Positions 1 to 14,300 of a DNA stretch of 64,000 nt are shown in pieces (the stretch's first letter is position 1; each line of letters begins with the position of its first letter). The position numbers were made by a program, and so were the translations under genes. This stretch comes from Lepus europaeus (Eukaryota > Chordata > Mammalia > Lagomorpha > Leporidae). A model generated the notes under the pieces. That model had not been told where the DNA came from, ran no database searches, and saw only the letters and a program-made list of their open reading frames with translations. The DNA is taken from positions 23,374,266-23,438,265 of the forward strand of contig NC_084837.1 in the NCBI RefSeq assembly GCF_033115175.1, given 5' to 3'.

Positions 1-232
1 GTCTCTCATCAGCAGAAGACAGCCCAAGTGGTTTGGCCCCAGCACCCATATAGGAGACCAGCATGAAGCTCCTGGCTCCTGGCTTTGGTCTGGCCCAGCC
101 CTGGCCGTTGCAGCTATTTGGAGTTTACAACTTTGTAAACCAGTGGATGAAGATGTCTATGTCTCTGCCTCTGCCTCTGCCTCTCCCTCTCTCTCTTTCA
201 AATAAATAAATAAATCGTTAAAAAAAAAAAAA
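1..232 (+). mobile_element. CSINE, 5' part cut by window edge
   Basis: Starts in the body (gcagaagacagcccaagt) and ends in aaataaataaataaatcgt plus an A run. STYX intron 10. Confidence 0.85.
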
Positions 233-297
233 GTGAACAATGTATGCGTTTTTCTCATCTTTCTCCTCAAATTTCTCCCAAAGGAATTAATCCTTAC
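1..297 (-). other. STYX: STYX intron 10, 5' part (truncated by window edge)
   Basis: No coding sequence. Bases 1-232 are the distal two thirds of a plus-strand CSINE. Bases 233-297 are AT-rich intron running into the exon 10 donor. Confidence 0.85.
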
Positions 298-391
298 CTG
301 TAGTTCCAGAATGAACAGATAATGATCTTTCTATCTGAAGTGGTGACATCATCTGTATTGTTAATTTTGCTAGATAGATGGCTTCATATTC
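298..391 (-). CDS. STYX: STYX coding exon 10
   Basis: Starts after cctttcag, reads [19 protein letters not shown] and on to SVHSGTT, and ends with the first base of Gly before gtaagg. It covers the last helix and the start of the C-terminal tail. The final coding exon is not in the window: bases 1-297 hold only intron and a SINE. Confidence 0.95.
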
Positions 392-3300
392 CTGAAAGGT
401 ATTTTAATTAACATGAATATGCATCTTGGCTACCCAAAACATGATTAATATAGACATTATTGGTATTGTTAAGTTTACACTGAAAAATCAGATATCATAC
501 TGTTGTAAGAGAAATGGAGGTTTAGAATTACTGTCTCATAATTTCACAACTACTGGTAACTATAAATCAATTCACACAAATAGCTTGCACTGAGCTATTG
601 CATACTACAATGCCAGTCTATGTGTCCTCTGCCAGCAGCCTCTAGCTACATTTACTTGACTTCATCTGTTTAACACCATAAACCTATACCAGCAATTTCA
701 TAAAATGAGAGATTAAAATGAAATAAAACTCGGTAGGGATAGACATTGGGTGTGGCGGTACAGCCACCGCTTGCAATGCTGGGATCTCATATCCAAGCGC
801 TAGTTAAGAATTCTGGTTATTCTGCTTCCAATCAGGCTCCTTAGTAATGTGCCTGGGAAAGCAGCAGATAATGACTCAATTACTTGGGCCCTTGCTGACC
901 ATATAACAGACCAGAATGGAGTTCCTGGCTCTTGGCTTAGAACTAGCCCAGACCTGGATGTTGTAAGCATTTAGGGGGTGAACCAACAGATCAAAGATCT
1001 CTCCCAGTTTCTCCCTCTCTCTGTTGCTCTCCCTTTTTTAAAAAAGACTGATTTATTTATTTGAAAAATAGAGTGGGAGAGACATTAATCTTTGATCTGG
1101 TTTACTCCTCAAGTGGCTGCAACAGCCAGAGCAGGGCCAGTCTGAAGCCAGGAGCTTTTTCTGGGTCTCCTTCATGGGTGCAGGGGCCCAAGGACTTGGG
1201 CCATCTTTTGCTGGTTTCCCAGCTGCATTAGCAGGGAGCTAGATGGGAAGTGGAGCAGCCGGGTCTTGAACTGGTACCCATATGAGATGCCAGTGGCGGC
1301 AGCTTTACCCATGCAAAAGCACTGGCCCCTGTTCTGCCTTTCAAACAAAATAAATATTAAAAAAATAAAAATTAAGTAAAAATAAAATACTTGTTGTAAA
1401 ACACTCAAATCAGCATAACATTGTAGTATATATTTAAAGTTTGTTGCAATGGCAACAGCAGTGGCTACAGCAAGGACACGAGCAGGGCAGTGACGATGAG
1501 GGAGGTGATTTCATTCTTAGTGAAACCGTTGGGGCCCATCATTGCACTGAAGTTGGTTCTGTACCTGCGCTGAGTGTGCTTAGTGATGGCCTGGAAATCC
1601 AGTGGTGCCAGCCACTTGTAGCTAATCTCAGCTCCACAAAAATGTTATCATAAAGACAGATAAAGTGTTTGAAGTTATGCTGGCTCCAAATCGCTCCCAC
1701 TAGGCAAAATGTAACCCTTATATGAATTCTCCACAACCCATAGGTTTCCAAGCAACAATCAGTGCTCCATAAACATACGTATATGCACTAGAACCTCTAT
1801 TTGATCAATTACATGAAGGAGCTAAAGCTCTTGATCTAAGATTGGAAGTGGAACCCTTACTACATATTTTGTGTGTATCGTGGGATGTAGTGGAAAAGTC
1901 ACAGGAATTGATCACATTAAAGAGCTAATAGATGACTCAATAAACAGTGTCAGAAAGGATGATGCAACACTTTTGTCTTCAGGGAGAGAGCAACTCGTTG
2001 TGGGGGATGGGCGGATGGGCCATGCTGAAGAAGCCCGGGATAATGCTATTCATGCAGGAGCTGCACCCTAGCTGCAGCCCTTGGTACTACCAGACCAGTT
2101 AAAGCCTGGTAGAAGACTGATACTGCCAGTTGGTTCTGCGGGTGGAAACCAAATGTTGAAGCAGTATAAGCTACAAGATGGCAGTGTCAGACCTTTCATG
2201 GGGTCACCTGTGCCTTTCACAGATAAAGAAAAGCAGTGGTCTAGGTGGAAATGATTTTTACCTTCTTCCCCACATGTGACAGATGAACTCTAAGAGCATC
2301 AGCTTGACCAGCCTATGGTATTTCAGTGGACTGCTCATCTCGGTGCTCAAAGCTTTTTGTAAACAGCAGCACAGTTTTGGACTTTGTCACACTATTATTT
2401 TCAGCATGAAAATGTGTGATTTTGTAGGGTTTTCTAATTCTTCAGAGGCACAGAGCCCAGTTGGCAGAGGAAGGCTGCAGAACAGGACTGCTTGTGTTAC
2501 TGCTTTCACATGCCCACAGTATGCTTTAAATAGGAAAAGAAGGGGTTCTGCAAAAAGGAAAATCTTAGCTTATGACTGATTTTGAGGAGTGGTTTTCCTT
2601 TTCTTGGACATTTAATTTTGTTCTGATGTTAATTTGTCAGATTTCTTTTGTGTTATAACACCACCATTCACAAGTTAAGATTCTTGGTATTTGGATGTCC
2701 TTTAGATGCTACTAAGAAATAGAGATGAGCTTTCTTTTTAAAGCTTTTGATGTGGTGTCATAGAATAGCGTGTTGTAGATATATTCAGCTGCTTTGTTAT
2801 CTAGGCATCGGTAAATACTGAAGCGTAAGACGGCAGGTAAGCACTCTGCTGTGCCCATTGGACATAACTGTCATAGTTCGTTCTTTCTAAAAGTGATAGG
2901 AAACTTGTAGCTTAGTGGTTGTGTTTCTAATTTGCTACTGATAATGTATACAATCTAACACGCTGTGTACACTGTATTCTTACTGCAGTTTATGCAGTGC
3001 TGCTTTGCCAAAGTTCAAAGCAAAAAAAAAAGTTTGTTTTTATTTACTTGAAAAGAAGAGCAACACAGAATGAGATAGAAAGCTAGAGATCTTCCATATT
3101 CTGATTCACTCCTAAAAGGCCTGCAACAGCTAGGGCTGGGGCAGGCTGAAGCTAGGTGAACATGGAAATCTGTCCTGGTCTCCTAAGTGGGTGGCTGGAA
3201 TCCAAGTACTTAAGCCATCGTTAGCTATCCCCCACGGTGTCCTATAGTAGGAATCCGGATCAGAAGTGCAGGTTGGAGCGGCACTCCAATACAGGTGTCA

Positions 3301-5297
3301 GGTGTCCCAAGCAGTGGCCCACCTACTACGCCGCAATGCCCACCCCATTCATGTATAATAGGCTTTCTAAAGCCTTAATAATGTAAGTGTTCCACTTCAG
3401 GTAAAGATGTGGTTATAAAGGTTGTTGCTATGGTACTGAGGGTTAAGTTGCAGTGTGTGGCGTTGCCATCCCATATGGGTTCTGGTTCAAGTCCTGGCTA
3501 TTCCATTTCTGATCCAACTCCCTGCCTGCAAAGCAGCAGAAGATGGTCCAAGTGCTTGGGCCTCTGTACCTAACATGCAGGACCCAGATGAAGCTCCTGG
3601 CTCTTAGCTTTGGCTTTATCCAGCCCTGGCTGTTGCAGCCATCTGGAGAGTTAATCAGTAGACAGAAGATCTTTCTCCATTTGTTTGTCGCTCTCTCTCT
3701 CTGTTACCCTGATTTTCAAGTAAGAAATAAATTTTTTTAAAAATGTGGTAATAAAGGTATTTCTGTTCTTCTTCTTTTTTTTGACAGGCAGAGTTAGACA
3801 GTGAGAGAGAGAGACAGAGAGAAAGGTCTTCCTTCTGTTGGTTCACTCCCTAAATGGCCACCACGGCCGGCACTGCGCCGATCCAAAGCCAGGAGCTGGT
3901 GCTTCCTCCTGGTCTCCCATGTGGGTGCAGGGGCCCAAGCACTTGGGCCATCCTCCACTGCATTCCCGGGCCACAGCAGAGAGCTGGAAGAGGAACAACC
4001 AGGACTAGAACCCGGTACCCATATGGATGCCGGCACCGCACGTGGAGGGTTAACCAAGTGAGCCATGGCACCAGCCCCTCTGTTCTATTCATTCTAAGAA
4101 CTAGAAAAATATTTGGAGCTGGCACTGTGACACACTGAGTTAAGCCACTGCCATCCCAGTTCCAGTTCGGGCTACTTAGTTTGTGATCCAGCTTCCTGGG
4201 AAAGCAGATGGTGGTCCAAGTACTTGGACCCCTGCCACCCACGTGGGAGACCCAGATGAAGTTCCAAGTTCCTGGCTTTGGCCTGGCCCAGCCCCAGCCA
4301 TTGCAGCCCTTTGGGGAGTAAAGAAGCAGATGTAAGACCTCTCTATATATAACTCTGCCTAAAAAGTAAATATTTCTTTAAAAATATTAATAATTAAATT
4401 GAGGATAAAGTATCATGACTACTGTCATAACATCACTATTTTGATACAAGGAACATCCAATGAAAAAGAAACTAGAACTAGAAATTAAAATGTCAAGTCT
4501 TTCTTAACTATGCCTTCCAATACATTTCATACCAAAAATAAGAATCCCTCAGAAAAATTTAGAAAGAATATGAATGAAGGGGGATTGGTGCTATGGCACT
4601 GTACGTTAATCCTCCACCTGCAGCTCTGTATCCCATATGGGCACCAGTTCTAATCCCGGCTGCTCCTTTTCCAATTCAGCTCTCTGCTATGGCCTGGGAA
4701 AGCAGTAGAAGATGGACAGATGGACCAAGTGCTTGGGCCCCTGCACTAGCGTGGGAGACCCAGAGGAAGCTCCTGGTTTCAGATTGGCACAGCTCCAGCT
4801 GTTGCGGCCATTTGTGGAGTGAACCAGTGGAGAGAAGACCTCTGTCTCCTCTCCCTCTCACTTGTCGTAACATTACCTCCCAAATAAATACATAAAATCT
4901 TTAAAGAAATAAAAAAGAATATGAATGAGAGGACTCTGAGAAATTTCATAAATTGTATAAAATTGTAGCATTTAAATGTTCATAGATGTAGCAATAAATA
5001 GATCAACTGAATAAAATACAAGGTCCAGAACCAGATTCAGATATAGATCAGAATTTGATATAAGCCACCACCTGCAATGCCAGCATCCCATATGGATCAG
5101 GCTCTCTGCTAATGTGCCTGGGAAAGCAGCGGAAGATGGCCCAAGTGCTTGGGCCCCTGCACCCTTGTGGGAGACCTAGATGAAGTCCCTGGCTCCTGGC
5201 TTTAGTATGGCCCAGCCTAAGCTGGTGCAGCCATTTGAGGAATGAACCAGCAGATGGAAGATATCTCTCTGTATCTCCTTCTCAAATGCTGCTTTTC

Positions 5298-5328
<31 letters not shown>

Positions 5329-8300
5329 CATACTTCCTTAACATACAAAAGTTCTTAGAAACCAATGGAAAAAAAAAAAAAAAAAACTTAATAACCTGAT
5401 AGAAAAAAGGGCAAAGAATATCAATATCAGTTAACAGAAAAATAATACAAACATAGCACAAGAGGTTCAAACTCATTCAAAGGGCAGCAAATTAAAACTA
5501 TAAGGAATTGATACTTTTACTACCATGATGGCAATCATCAAGATTTGCTGAATAACTTTGGGTACTGGAGTAACTACGGTACCAGAAAACAAGCACTCCC
5601 TATCTTCTGATAAGTTTATATTATTCTGTTCTTTTTAGAGGCACTTAGGCAACACTTACCAAACTTCAAATGTACTAACCCACCAATTCTACTTAGATTA
5701 ATTTTTTAAAAAAGCATATTCACACATGTAAACAAAGATATACCTACCTATCAGGATGTCTTAACTGGCGTCTTAACCTTAACATTCACCCTGTACAAAA
5801 TATTTTAATTGTCCTGATTTCTTACTACCTGAAAGAGGAGAAAAATTACCTGAAGTTGATGTACAAATCCAACATTAGGATTAATACAAAATCTTCTTTC
5901 TTGAACATAAGCAAATGCATCTCTGCCAATAGAAAATTAATGCGATTATTTTATGAATTAGTGAAGTTTCCCAGAATTACCTAAACAGGAATTTTTCCTA
6001 CAAATCTGCCGAAGAAACAACATCCTAATCATACAGCATAACACTACAGAAAGGTAGTCAGGGAAAAGTCCAGTTAGACTAAATATCACAATCCACTGCT
6101 CACTAGCTGGATGACTTGGGAGAAATTTACTCAACTTCTGTAGGGATCATCTTTCTCATGGATAGTGTAAAGTCCAATAAGGGACATTAACTCTCTTTTC
6201 AATGAAATAAATAAAAATTTGAATTCAGGCACTAGGTTAATCCTCCACTTGCAGTGCCAGCGTCCTATATGGACACCAATTCTAGTCCTGGCTGCTCCTC
6301 TTCCAATCCAGCTCTCCGAAATGGCCTGGGAAAGGCTCAAGTGCTTGGGCAACTGCACCCACGTGGAGACTGGGAAGAAGCTCCTGGCTCCTGGCTTCGG
6401 TTTGGCCCAGCTCCAGCCATTGCAACCATTTGGAGAATGAATCAGCGGATGGAAGACCTTTCTCTCTGTCTGTCCCTCTGTCTCTAACACTATTTCTCAA
6501 ATAAATACATAAAATCTTTAAAAAAATTTTGAATTCAAATTATATACCTTTAAGAACTTGTAGTTTAAGGAGTGTAACAGAAAGGGTTGCCAATGATTAT
6601 GTAAGATGTCAAACTTGTACAGTGAAATAAACAGAAATGTTTAACTCTACTGCCCAGGCTTCTGCTTTATTTTGGAGAAAGAAGCTCATGACCAACTCTA
6701 ACCCCCTTTAAATTTGTAAACTATGCTGGGAAAAGATGAGTTTCAACAAGACTACCCTGATCTAAAGAGGCTACAAACAACTAAGTAATTTTTCACCTGT
6801 TTATAAAGGGAAACATAATTAGCCACACTCCATTTGTATCTAAGAGTTTTTTTTTTTTTTTTTAATTTTTTTTTTTTTTTTTTTTGACAGGCAGAGTGGA
6901 CAGTGAGAGAGAGACAGAGAGAAAGGTCTTCCTTTTGCCGTTGGTTCACCCTCCAATGGCCACCGCGGTAGCGCGCTGCGGCCGGCGCACCGCGCTGTTC
7001 CAATGGCAGGAGCCAGGTGTTTCTCCTGGTCTCCCATGGGGTGCAGGACCCAAGGACTTGGGCCATCCTCCACTGCACTCCCTGGCCACAGCAGAGAGCT
7101 GGCCTGGAAGAGGGGCAACCGGGACAGGATCGGTGCCCCGACCGGGACTAGAACCCGGTGTGCCGGCGCCGCAAGGCGGAGGATTAGCCTGTTGAGCCAC
7201 GGCGCCGGCCGTATCTAAGAGTTTTTAACCACTACCAATTGCCTAGAAGTAGTTTTCCATGGATTATTCCATCCATGTTACCTTGTCTTCTTAAAATACC
7301 AGTTAAGATAGCACTAGTGCCACAAAGCCATAAAAAGATTACCTTCAGCAGATCTATACAAGGTAGGCAAGTTAGGTTAAAAGATTAACCATGGGATAGA
7401 AGGGCATGCTGCATTAAACATGAATCCATTATTTAAAAAAAAAAGGAAAACATTACAGCTCTCAAACCATCTCCATTCAACTTTATTTTAATGGGAATTT
7501 AAATTGTGGCTAAGTTTTACAGTACACAAACTGTAAGTTTTACAGTTTTCTTACCTGTACTTCATTCCAAACGTTTCCATAAGGTATGCAATAACAAAGG
7601 CAGCACTGAAGAGAAGGGAAAATTATTGTAAGAGACAGAAAATACAACCCACTAATTAAAAACATTAAAGAAAGATTATCTCTAACTTCTTACCTTCTGG
7701 AGATCCCTGCATTTCCATGGACAAGAACTTTCCCTGAAAAATAGTTACTCTGATTTTTAAAAACCATTGAGTCAGAAGCAGCTGAAATGTCTTAAAACCA
7801 TGCAGCATACCATAACAAAGTAAGTATTTCGTAAACATTTTAAATCACAAACATATTACCTTGGCTATTTATTTTCAGGTATTCACAATTTATTTATTTT
7901 AACTGTATAGAAAATAAAACACTTTTAGATAAATTAAATTTAAAGCTTACAGAGAATTTGAAAATAATTCTGTAAGGTTATTTTAGTCTTTATTTTGTTA
8001 CATGAGGCCAGAGAAAGAGTGAGAGACTGATTTTCCATCTGCTGGTTTACTCCTCAAGTATCTACCGCAGGTAGGGTTAGACCAAGCCAAACCCAGGAGC
8101 CTGGACCTCCATCTGGGTTTCCCCTGTGTCTGGTAGGAACCCAAGTACCTGACCTATTACCAAACCTTACATTAGCAAGCAGCTGGAAACAGAAGCAGAG
8201 CTGGCATTGGAACCCAGGCATTGCAATACGAGATGCACGTGACCCAAGTGATGTCTAAATCACTACAGTGAATGCCTGCCCTGTAGAATTATTTCAAAAC

Positions 8301-11300
8301 AGCTATCCAAATTAAATTACTGGGAAAATAAAACTTTGGCAGTATTCTATTACACACAGTTGCAACTTTCATAAACCACATTTAAGATAAATACCAATAA
8401 AGGTAAAAAATTAACTGTAATAAATCATCTCATAAAAGTAAGCATTAGCTAATAAGTAAAAGAAACAGTATTTACCTCCAGTTTGTAAGCTCCCATCAAT
8501 AAATTCTTTAGTCTGAAGGTAAAAGTCAGTATGTTACAATAAAGCAGGTATATCAGCATAAGCATACACATAGCGAAACAGAATGAAATTTACTGAAAAC
8601 AATTTTGTGCTATTTATAATTCAAGAACTTCCAAAATGCTACCAATACAGCTAATACAAGTTAAAAAAAATTAAAAAGCTAAAATTTAATTTGAATTTAA
8701 CAAAGCATAAATTTCTCAGATTTTTTGAGATAATAAAAATTGTTACACAAATAATTAATTTCTTTCAAAAAGCCAGCCTCAAAATTTTGTGGTCATAACA
8801 GGGTAAAAGTAGTAAGTTTTAGAACAACAAATAAGACAAGTCATAAATCTCAAATGATAATAATGATACTTACCATAGGAAAAAAACGTATTATATTTTC
8901 AACTGGATTATCTGCAATATCCAAGACTAAATACCTAAAAACAGAATATTTTTCGATAAAGCACACTTTCAGAAAAAACTCATTATAAAAAAATAACTGC
9001 ATATTTCTTGATAACCGTGGAAAAGAATGTAAAACACTTTTTAGAGTATCAAATTGCTAAGAACTAGGAAACAGATTTTATATTGCTTGAGGGTACAGCA
9101 TTCAAAGCCTTAAATAACATGCTAACATTTCTCATATTTTAGTTAGACAAAAATTGATCTAGTTAGAAATAAGCAGGAAGTAACTTTCCTCTAAATCGGA
9201 CCAGATCTTGAAAATGAAGATGAAAGTGCCTGCACCCCTGACTGTTGATTCTTCCATTCTTACCAGCTTCCCTAATGTAAGATGATTGTTCTCAAAGAGG
9301 TCCTGTGAACTCCTTGTAATCTTACAAGACATTTCATTTCACAGGAAGCTCAAAGTTTGAAAGAGGAGCCAAAAGACATCTGATGGAACCATGAGGCAAG
9401 CATTCAGTTAGAACTCATCTTCAGCAAAGCAAAAAAAAAAAAAAAAAAAGCTAAGCTCTGTCCTGAAATTTTATACTTTAAAAAGCTTTCAATTTTTTAA
9501 AAACTTGAACTAATTTTCATTTTTATTTGGAAGTCAGAGACAGAGATCTTCCATCTACTGATTCAATCCTCAAATGCCCACAACAGCCAGGGCTGGCTGG
9601 ATCCGCACAAAGCCAGGAGACAGGAACTCCACCCAGGTTTCCCCTGTGGGCGGAAGGGAACTGGACTTGAGCAATCATCTGATGACTCCAACGATGTGCA
9701 TTAGCAGGACTGGGGAGCAGATGTGACCTGAACCAGGCACACTCACATGCGGTGTCTGCATTCCATGTGGCAACTTAACCACAGCACCAAATGCCCACCT
9801 CTGAAAAGCTTATTTATAACCAACCAAACCACCTTTTTATTAATACAACATGGGTAATTAACTAAAATATGAAGTCAGTTTCTAAAATCAATTTGCTTTA
9901 AAAATTGTAGTTTTTCAATGATCTTCAAGGTATAGCAACTTTAAAAACTGCAGAGCTTAATACAGCAAAGCTAAAGCTCAGGATCTAAGGAAAATCCTAC
10001 CTATAAACTACAAATATTCCGACACTTGTATCCGAAAGTCACTAGACCTCACTGTTGAACCAGGACCCAACATACTGTTACTAAAAACAAAAATTCTATG
10101 CAAGCTAGAAACATTGTTTGACATATTAAAACACAAAATTCCAATTTTCTTTAATACATATATCTACATGTATGCATACACAGCACATCTACACAAAAAA
10201 GAAAAACTGGGGTGAGACTTGTGGAGCCCTCGCTTGGGATGCCCACATCCCATATCAGAGTGCAGGTTCAAGTACTGGCTACTTCTTTTCTGATCTAGCT
10301 GCCTACTAACCCTCCTGGGAAACAGAGGGTGATTGTTCAAGTTCCTGCACCCACACGAGAGATCCTCATTCCTGGCTTCAGCCTGACACAGCCTAGTCTA
10401 TACAGCCATGTAGGGAGTGACCTAGTGAGTAGGAAATGTCATTCAAATAAGTAAATAAACCTTAAAAAAGGATCTGAAAAAATTCAACATTTATAAGAAA
10501 GTATTTTTAAAAAATACTTGTGTATTTATTTGAAGGACAGAGCTAGAGAAAGAGAGAGAGATAAAGATATCTTCCATCTGGTGGTTCACCCCCAAAATGG
10601 CCACAACAGTACATGGGACAGTACAAAACCAGGAGCTTCTTTTGGGTCCACGTGAGTGCAGAGGCCAAAGCACTTGGGCCACCTTCCACTGATTTCCTAG
10701 GTACATTAGCAGGGAGCTGGATTGCAAGTGGAACAACCAGGAATTAAAGCAATGCCCATATTGGATGTTGCCACCACAGGTGGCAGCTTTACCTGCTGCA
10801 CCACAACGCTGGCTCTCACACACTTCTTTTTAAAAACCTTTTATTAATTAAAAATTGCACACATGGCAAAAAATTTAATACAGTATGAAAATATAGAAAA
10901 TGAAAAATCCTCTACCAATGTAGAGTCTGAATTTTCCTTCTATGGCCAGTGCCGTGGCTTAACAGGCTAATCCTCCACCTTGTGGCGCCGGCACACCGGG
11001 TTCTAGTCCCGGTTGGGGCGCCGGATTCTATCCCAGTTGCCCCTCTTCCAGGCCAGCTCTCCGCTATGGCCCGGGAAGGCAGTGGAGGATGGCCCAAGTC
11101 CTTGGGCCCTGCACCCGCATGGGAGACCAGGAGAAGCACCTGGCTCCTGCCTTCGGATCAGCATGATGCGCCAGCCACAGTGGCCATTAGAGGGTGAAGC
11201 AACGGCAAAAAGGAAGACCTTTCTCTCTCTCTCTCTCACTATCCACTCTGCCGGTCAAAAAAAAAAAAAAAAGAGAGAATTTTCCTTCTAAAAAGCCAAC

Positions 11301-14300
11301 TACCACCAAGCAGTTGGCGAGTCTATTGGTCCAGAAATTTTCTATGCATATAAAATGTGTATTTGTGAATGTACTGGCAGTATACACATTTCTATAGTCT
11401 TCTTTTTTCACTTAATGAATCTGGGAGATTGTTCCAAACCAACACGAATACATTGCTTCTTATGGTGACATTCTATTTTACGTTCATACAATGTATTTCA
11501 GTGTCATTTATTTATGGATATTTGTAGGCTGCTTCCAGTTTTACAAATAACTGATCATTGCTGGCGCCGCGGCTCACTAGGCTAATCCTCCGCCTTGCGG
11601 CGCTGGCACACCGGGTTCTAGTTCTGGTCGGGGCACCGGATTCTGTCCCGGTTGCCCCTCTTCCAGGCCAGCTCTCTGCTGTGGCCAGGGAAGGCAGTGG
11701 AGGATGGCCCAAGTGCTTGGGCCCTGCACCCCACGGGAGACCAGGAGAAGCACCTGGCTCCTGCCATCGGATAAGCGTGGTGTGCTGGCCGCAGCGCGCC
11801 AACCAACCACAGCGGCCATTGGAGGGTGAACCAATGGCAAAAGGAAGACCTTTCTCTCTGTCTCTCTGTCCACTCTGCCTGTCAAAAAAAAAAAAAAACT
11901 GATCATTAAAATATTGTTATCACAGATGCTTTATAAAGGTATAGAGTATCTCCAGAGAGATATTCAAGGCAGAGTTACTAGAAACTTTCAGAAGAGATGC
12001 TAGTTGGTTGGGATAAGAGAGACTGGCTTTCACTAGTTCTTTATGTACCTTTTCACCTTTGTCAACAACACTAAAAGCCACTAGATACTCATCCGCACTT
12101 ATCACAAGACACATGAGAAAGTTGAACATTTTCACTTCTTAAGACTGTGAAAAACAAAAAATGTCTATAATGTTGTCCTAGAGAAGTCCCAAGGGAAGAG
12201 TTACACTCATGCACTTGACCATGGGAATGTAAAGTGACACAACTAACTAGATGACAGTTTGCAGTATCTATCAAAACCTAAGATGTTCATATTCTGAGAT
12301 GCAGCAACTCTACTTCTATAAATTTATCCTATCAATATACTCACAAATGAACTACATGCTATGTCCAGACACAGTCATTATACCCTGTACCTATATTAGT
12401 AAAAGTGTTGAAACAATCTAAATGTCCAACAACAGGAAATTGATTGAATAAATCTTTACAGTACATAAAATAGCTTTGCAAGTACTAATATAAAGCAATC
12501 TTCAAGAACTACAAAGTAAAAAAAGGCCAGCATACAATTCCTAAATAGGAATATGCTTACATAGTTACATGTAACTCTGGGAGGATACTCATTAGAGTTA
12601 AAGGTAGACACTTCTAGGGAAGAGAGCTGAGTATCTAGGGGACAGGAACAGGAAGCCTAGTTTCTTTCGAACCTTTCAAATTCTATGTTATAAGCATTAA
12701 TATTTAAATTAAATTTAAATTATGTACTTCATGAACCATCTTTACAAAACAGATACATACAGAAGAAAGTCTTACTGTATAAAATAAACTTAAAAACCAC
12801 CATCATGTCTACTATCCTTAATGATTTTCTAAATGTTAACAATAATTCTTACCTAAATAATTGTTGAAAGTTTGGTTTAATAAAGTTTGCTTCAATATTT
12901 TGTCGTATGCAAATTATATGGGTTATTCCATGTTTCTGTAGTATAGGTAGCTGTAAAAAGAGGGGATGGTCAAGGAAGAGAAAAGGTTTAAAACATAAAA
13001 TATCCTCTTACTGCAATACAGAAGTGCTGAGAATACACATGACCCACATCTGAGCCTTAAAGTACACAAAATTAAAACTAATTTTACTTGGGAAATGGCT
13101 CTCTCTATATATACTGCATTTTAAAAGCACTCAGCTTGGAATCCTGACAGCCCAAGCTAGAAATCCTAGATCAGCTAACCTTATCCCTGCAGCTCCATCT
13201 CCTCATGTGACAGTGGGGAAAACATGTCTTTCTCTGAATGCTTTTGAAAAATTCTGAGATAGCATAAACACATGTATGGTGCCTGACAGAGCCTGGAACA
13301 TACGGCAAATGTTTAATAAATAGTAGCTATACACACTGACTGCAACCCTAAGTCTTTACTGGGGTCTATTAAGATATAAATAGTTAAATAACAGTATTTA
13401 TTTTATCAATATCACTGACCTGGTTAATGGCAATATCAGAGCCCAAATATCTAACTCCCTGTCTCACCCAGTATACTTTTTCTATCAAGTCAGAATTAAT
13501 TTTATAACTCACACAATCTAACATTTTAGCACACAAGAATTCTCCTAAATGTAAAAACGGCAACTCATAATAATATCTTATATTCTGTAGTGCTTTTGGT
13601 TTTATATATAAAGCAATTTAACATGTCAATTTTAGAAATTATCAAAAATTTTTAATTTGAAGTGATTGCAGGTTTCAATGAATTTATAGATGACATGTTA
13701 TTTTAACAGCTAGAAAGTTATTTTTGTTCACTGATCAATATAATGTGCAAAATTGTGTAACACAGGTAAGTTGTTCAGTAAATCAATAATTGAATAAATC
13801 ATGCAAATCATAAGGAATCAAAATTAATAGTCTTGAATTTTCCTTCCACCTTCAGCTTATAATTCTACATATTTAATTCCCACTTTCAGAATAGTCCAGA
13901 ACAGTAACACTAATAATTTATAAAAAGTAAAAAATAATTTTTATATGCTATATAAAAAATGTTTATGTATTGTCTCAAAATTCATACATTGAAGCCTATA
14001 CTGCCAAAATGCTGTAATAGTGGGAGATTAGGCACTTGGTAGATAACTAGGTTCAGGTTGTCAGGGTGGAGGTTCCATCATATCACAGTTAAGAGAGACA
14101 AGCTCGGCCGGCTCCGTGGCTTAACAGGCTAATCCTCTGCCTTGCGGCGCCGGCACACCAGGTTCTAGTCCCGGTAGCCCCTCTTCCAGGCCAGCTCTCT
14201 GCTATGGCCCGGGAAGGCAGTGGAGGATGGCCCAAATCCTTGGGCCCTGTACCCGCATGGGAGACCGGGAGAAGCACCTGGCTCCTGGCTTCAGATCAGC

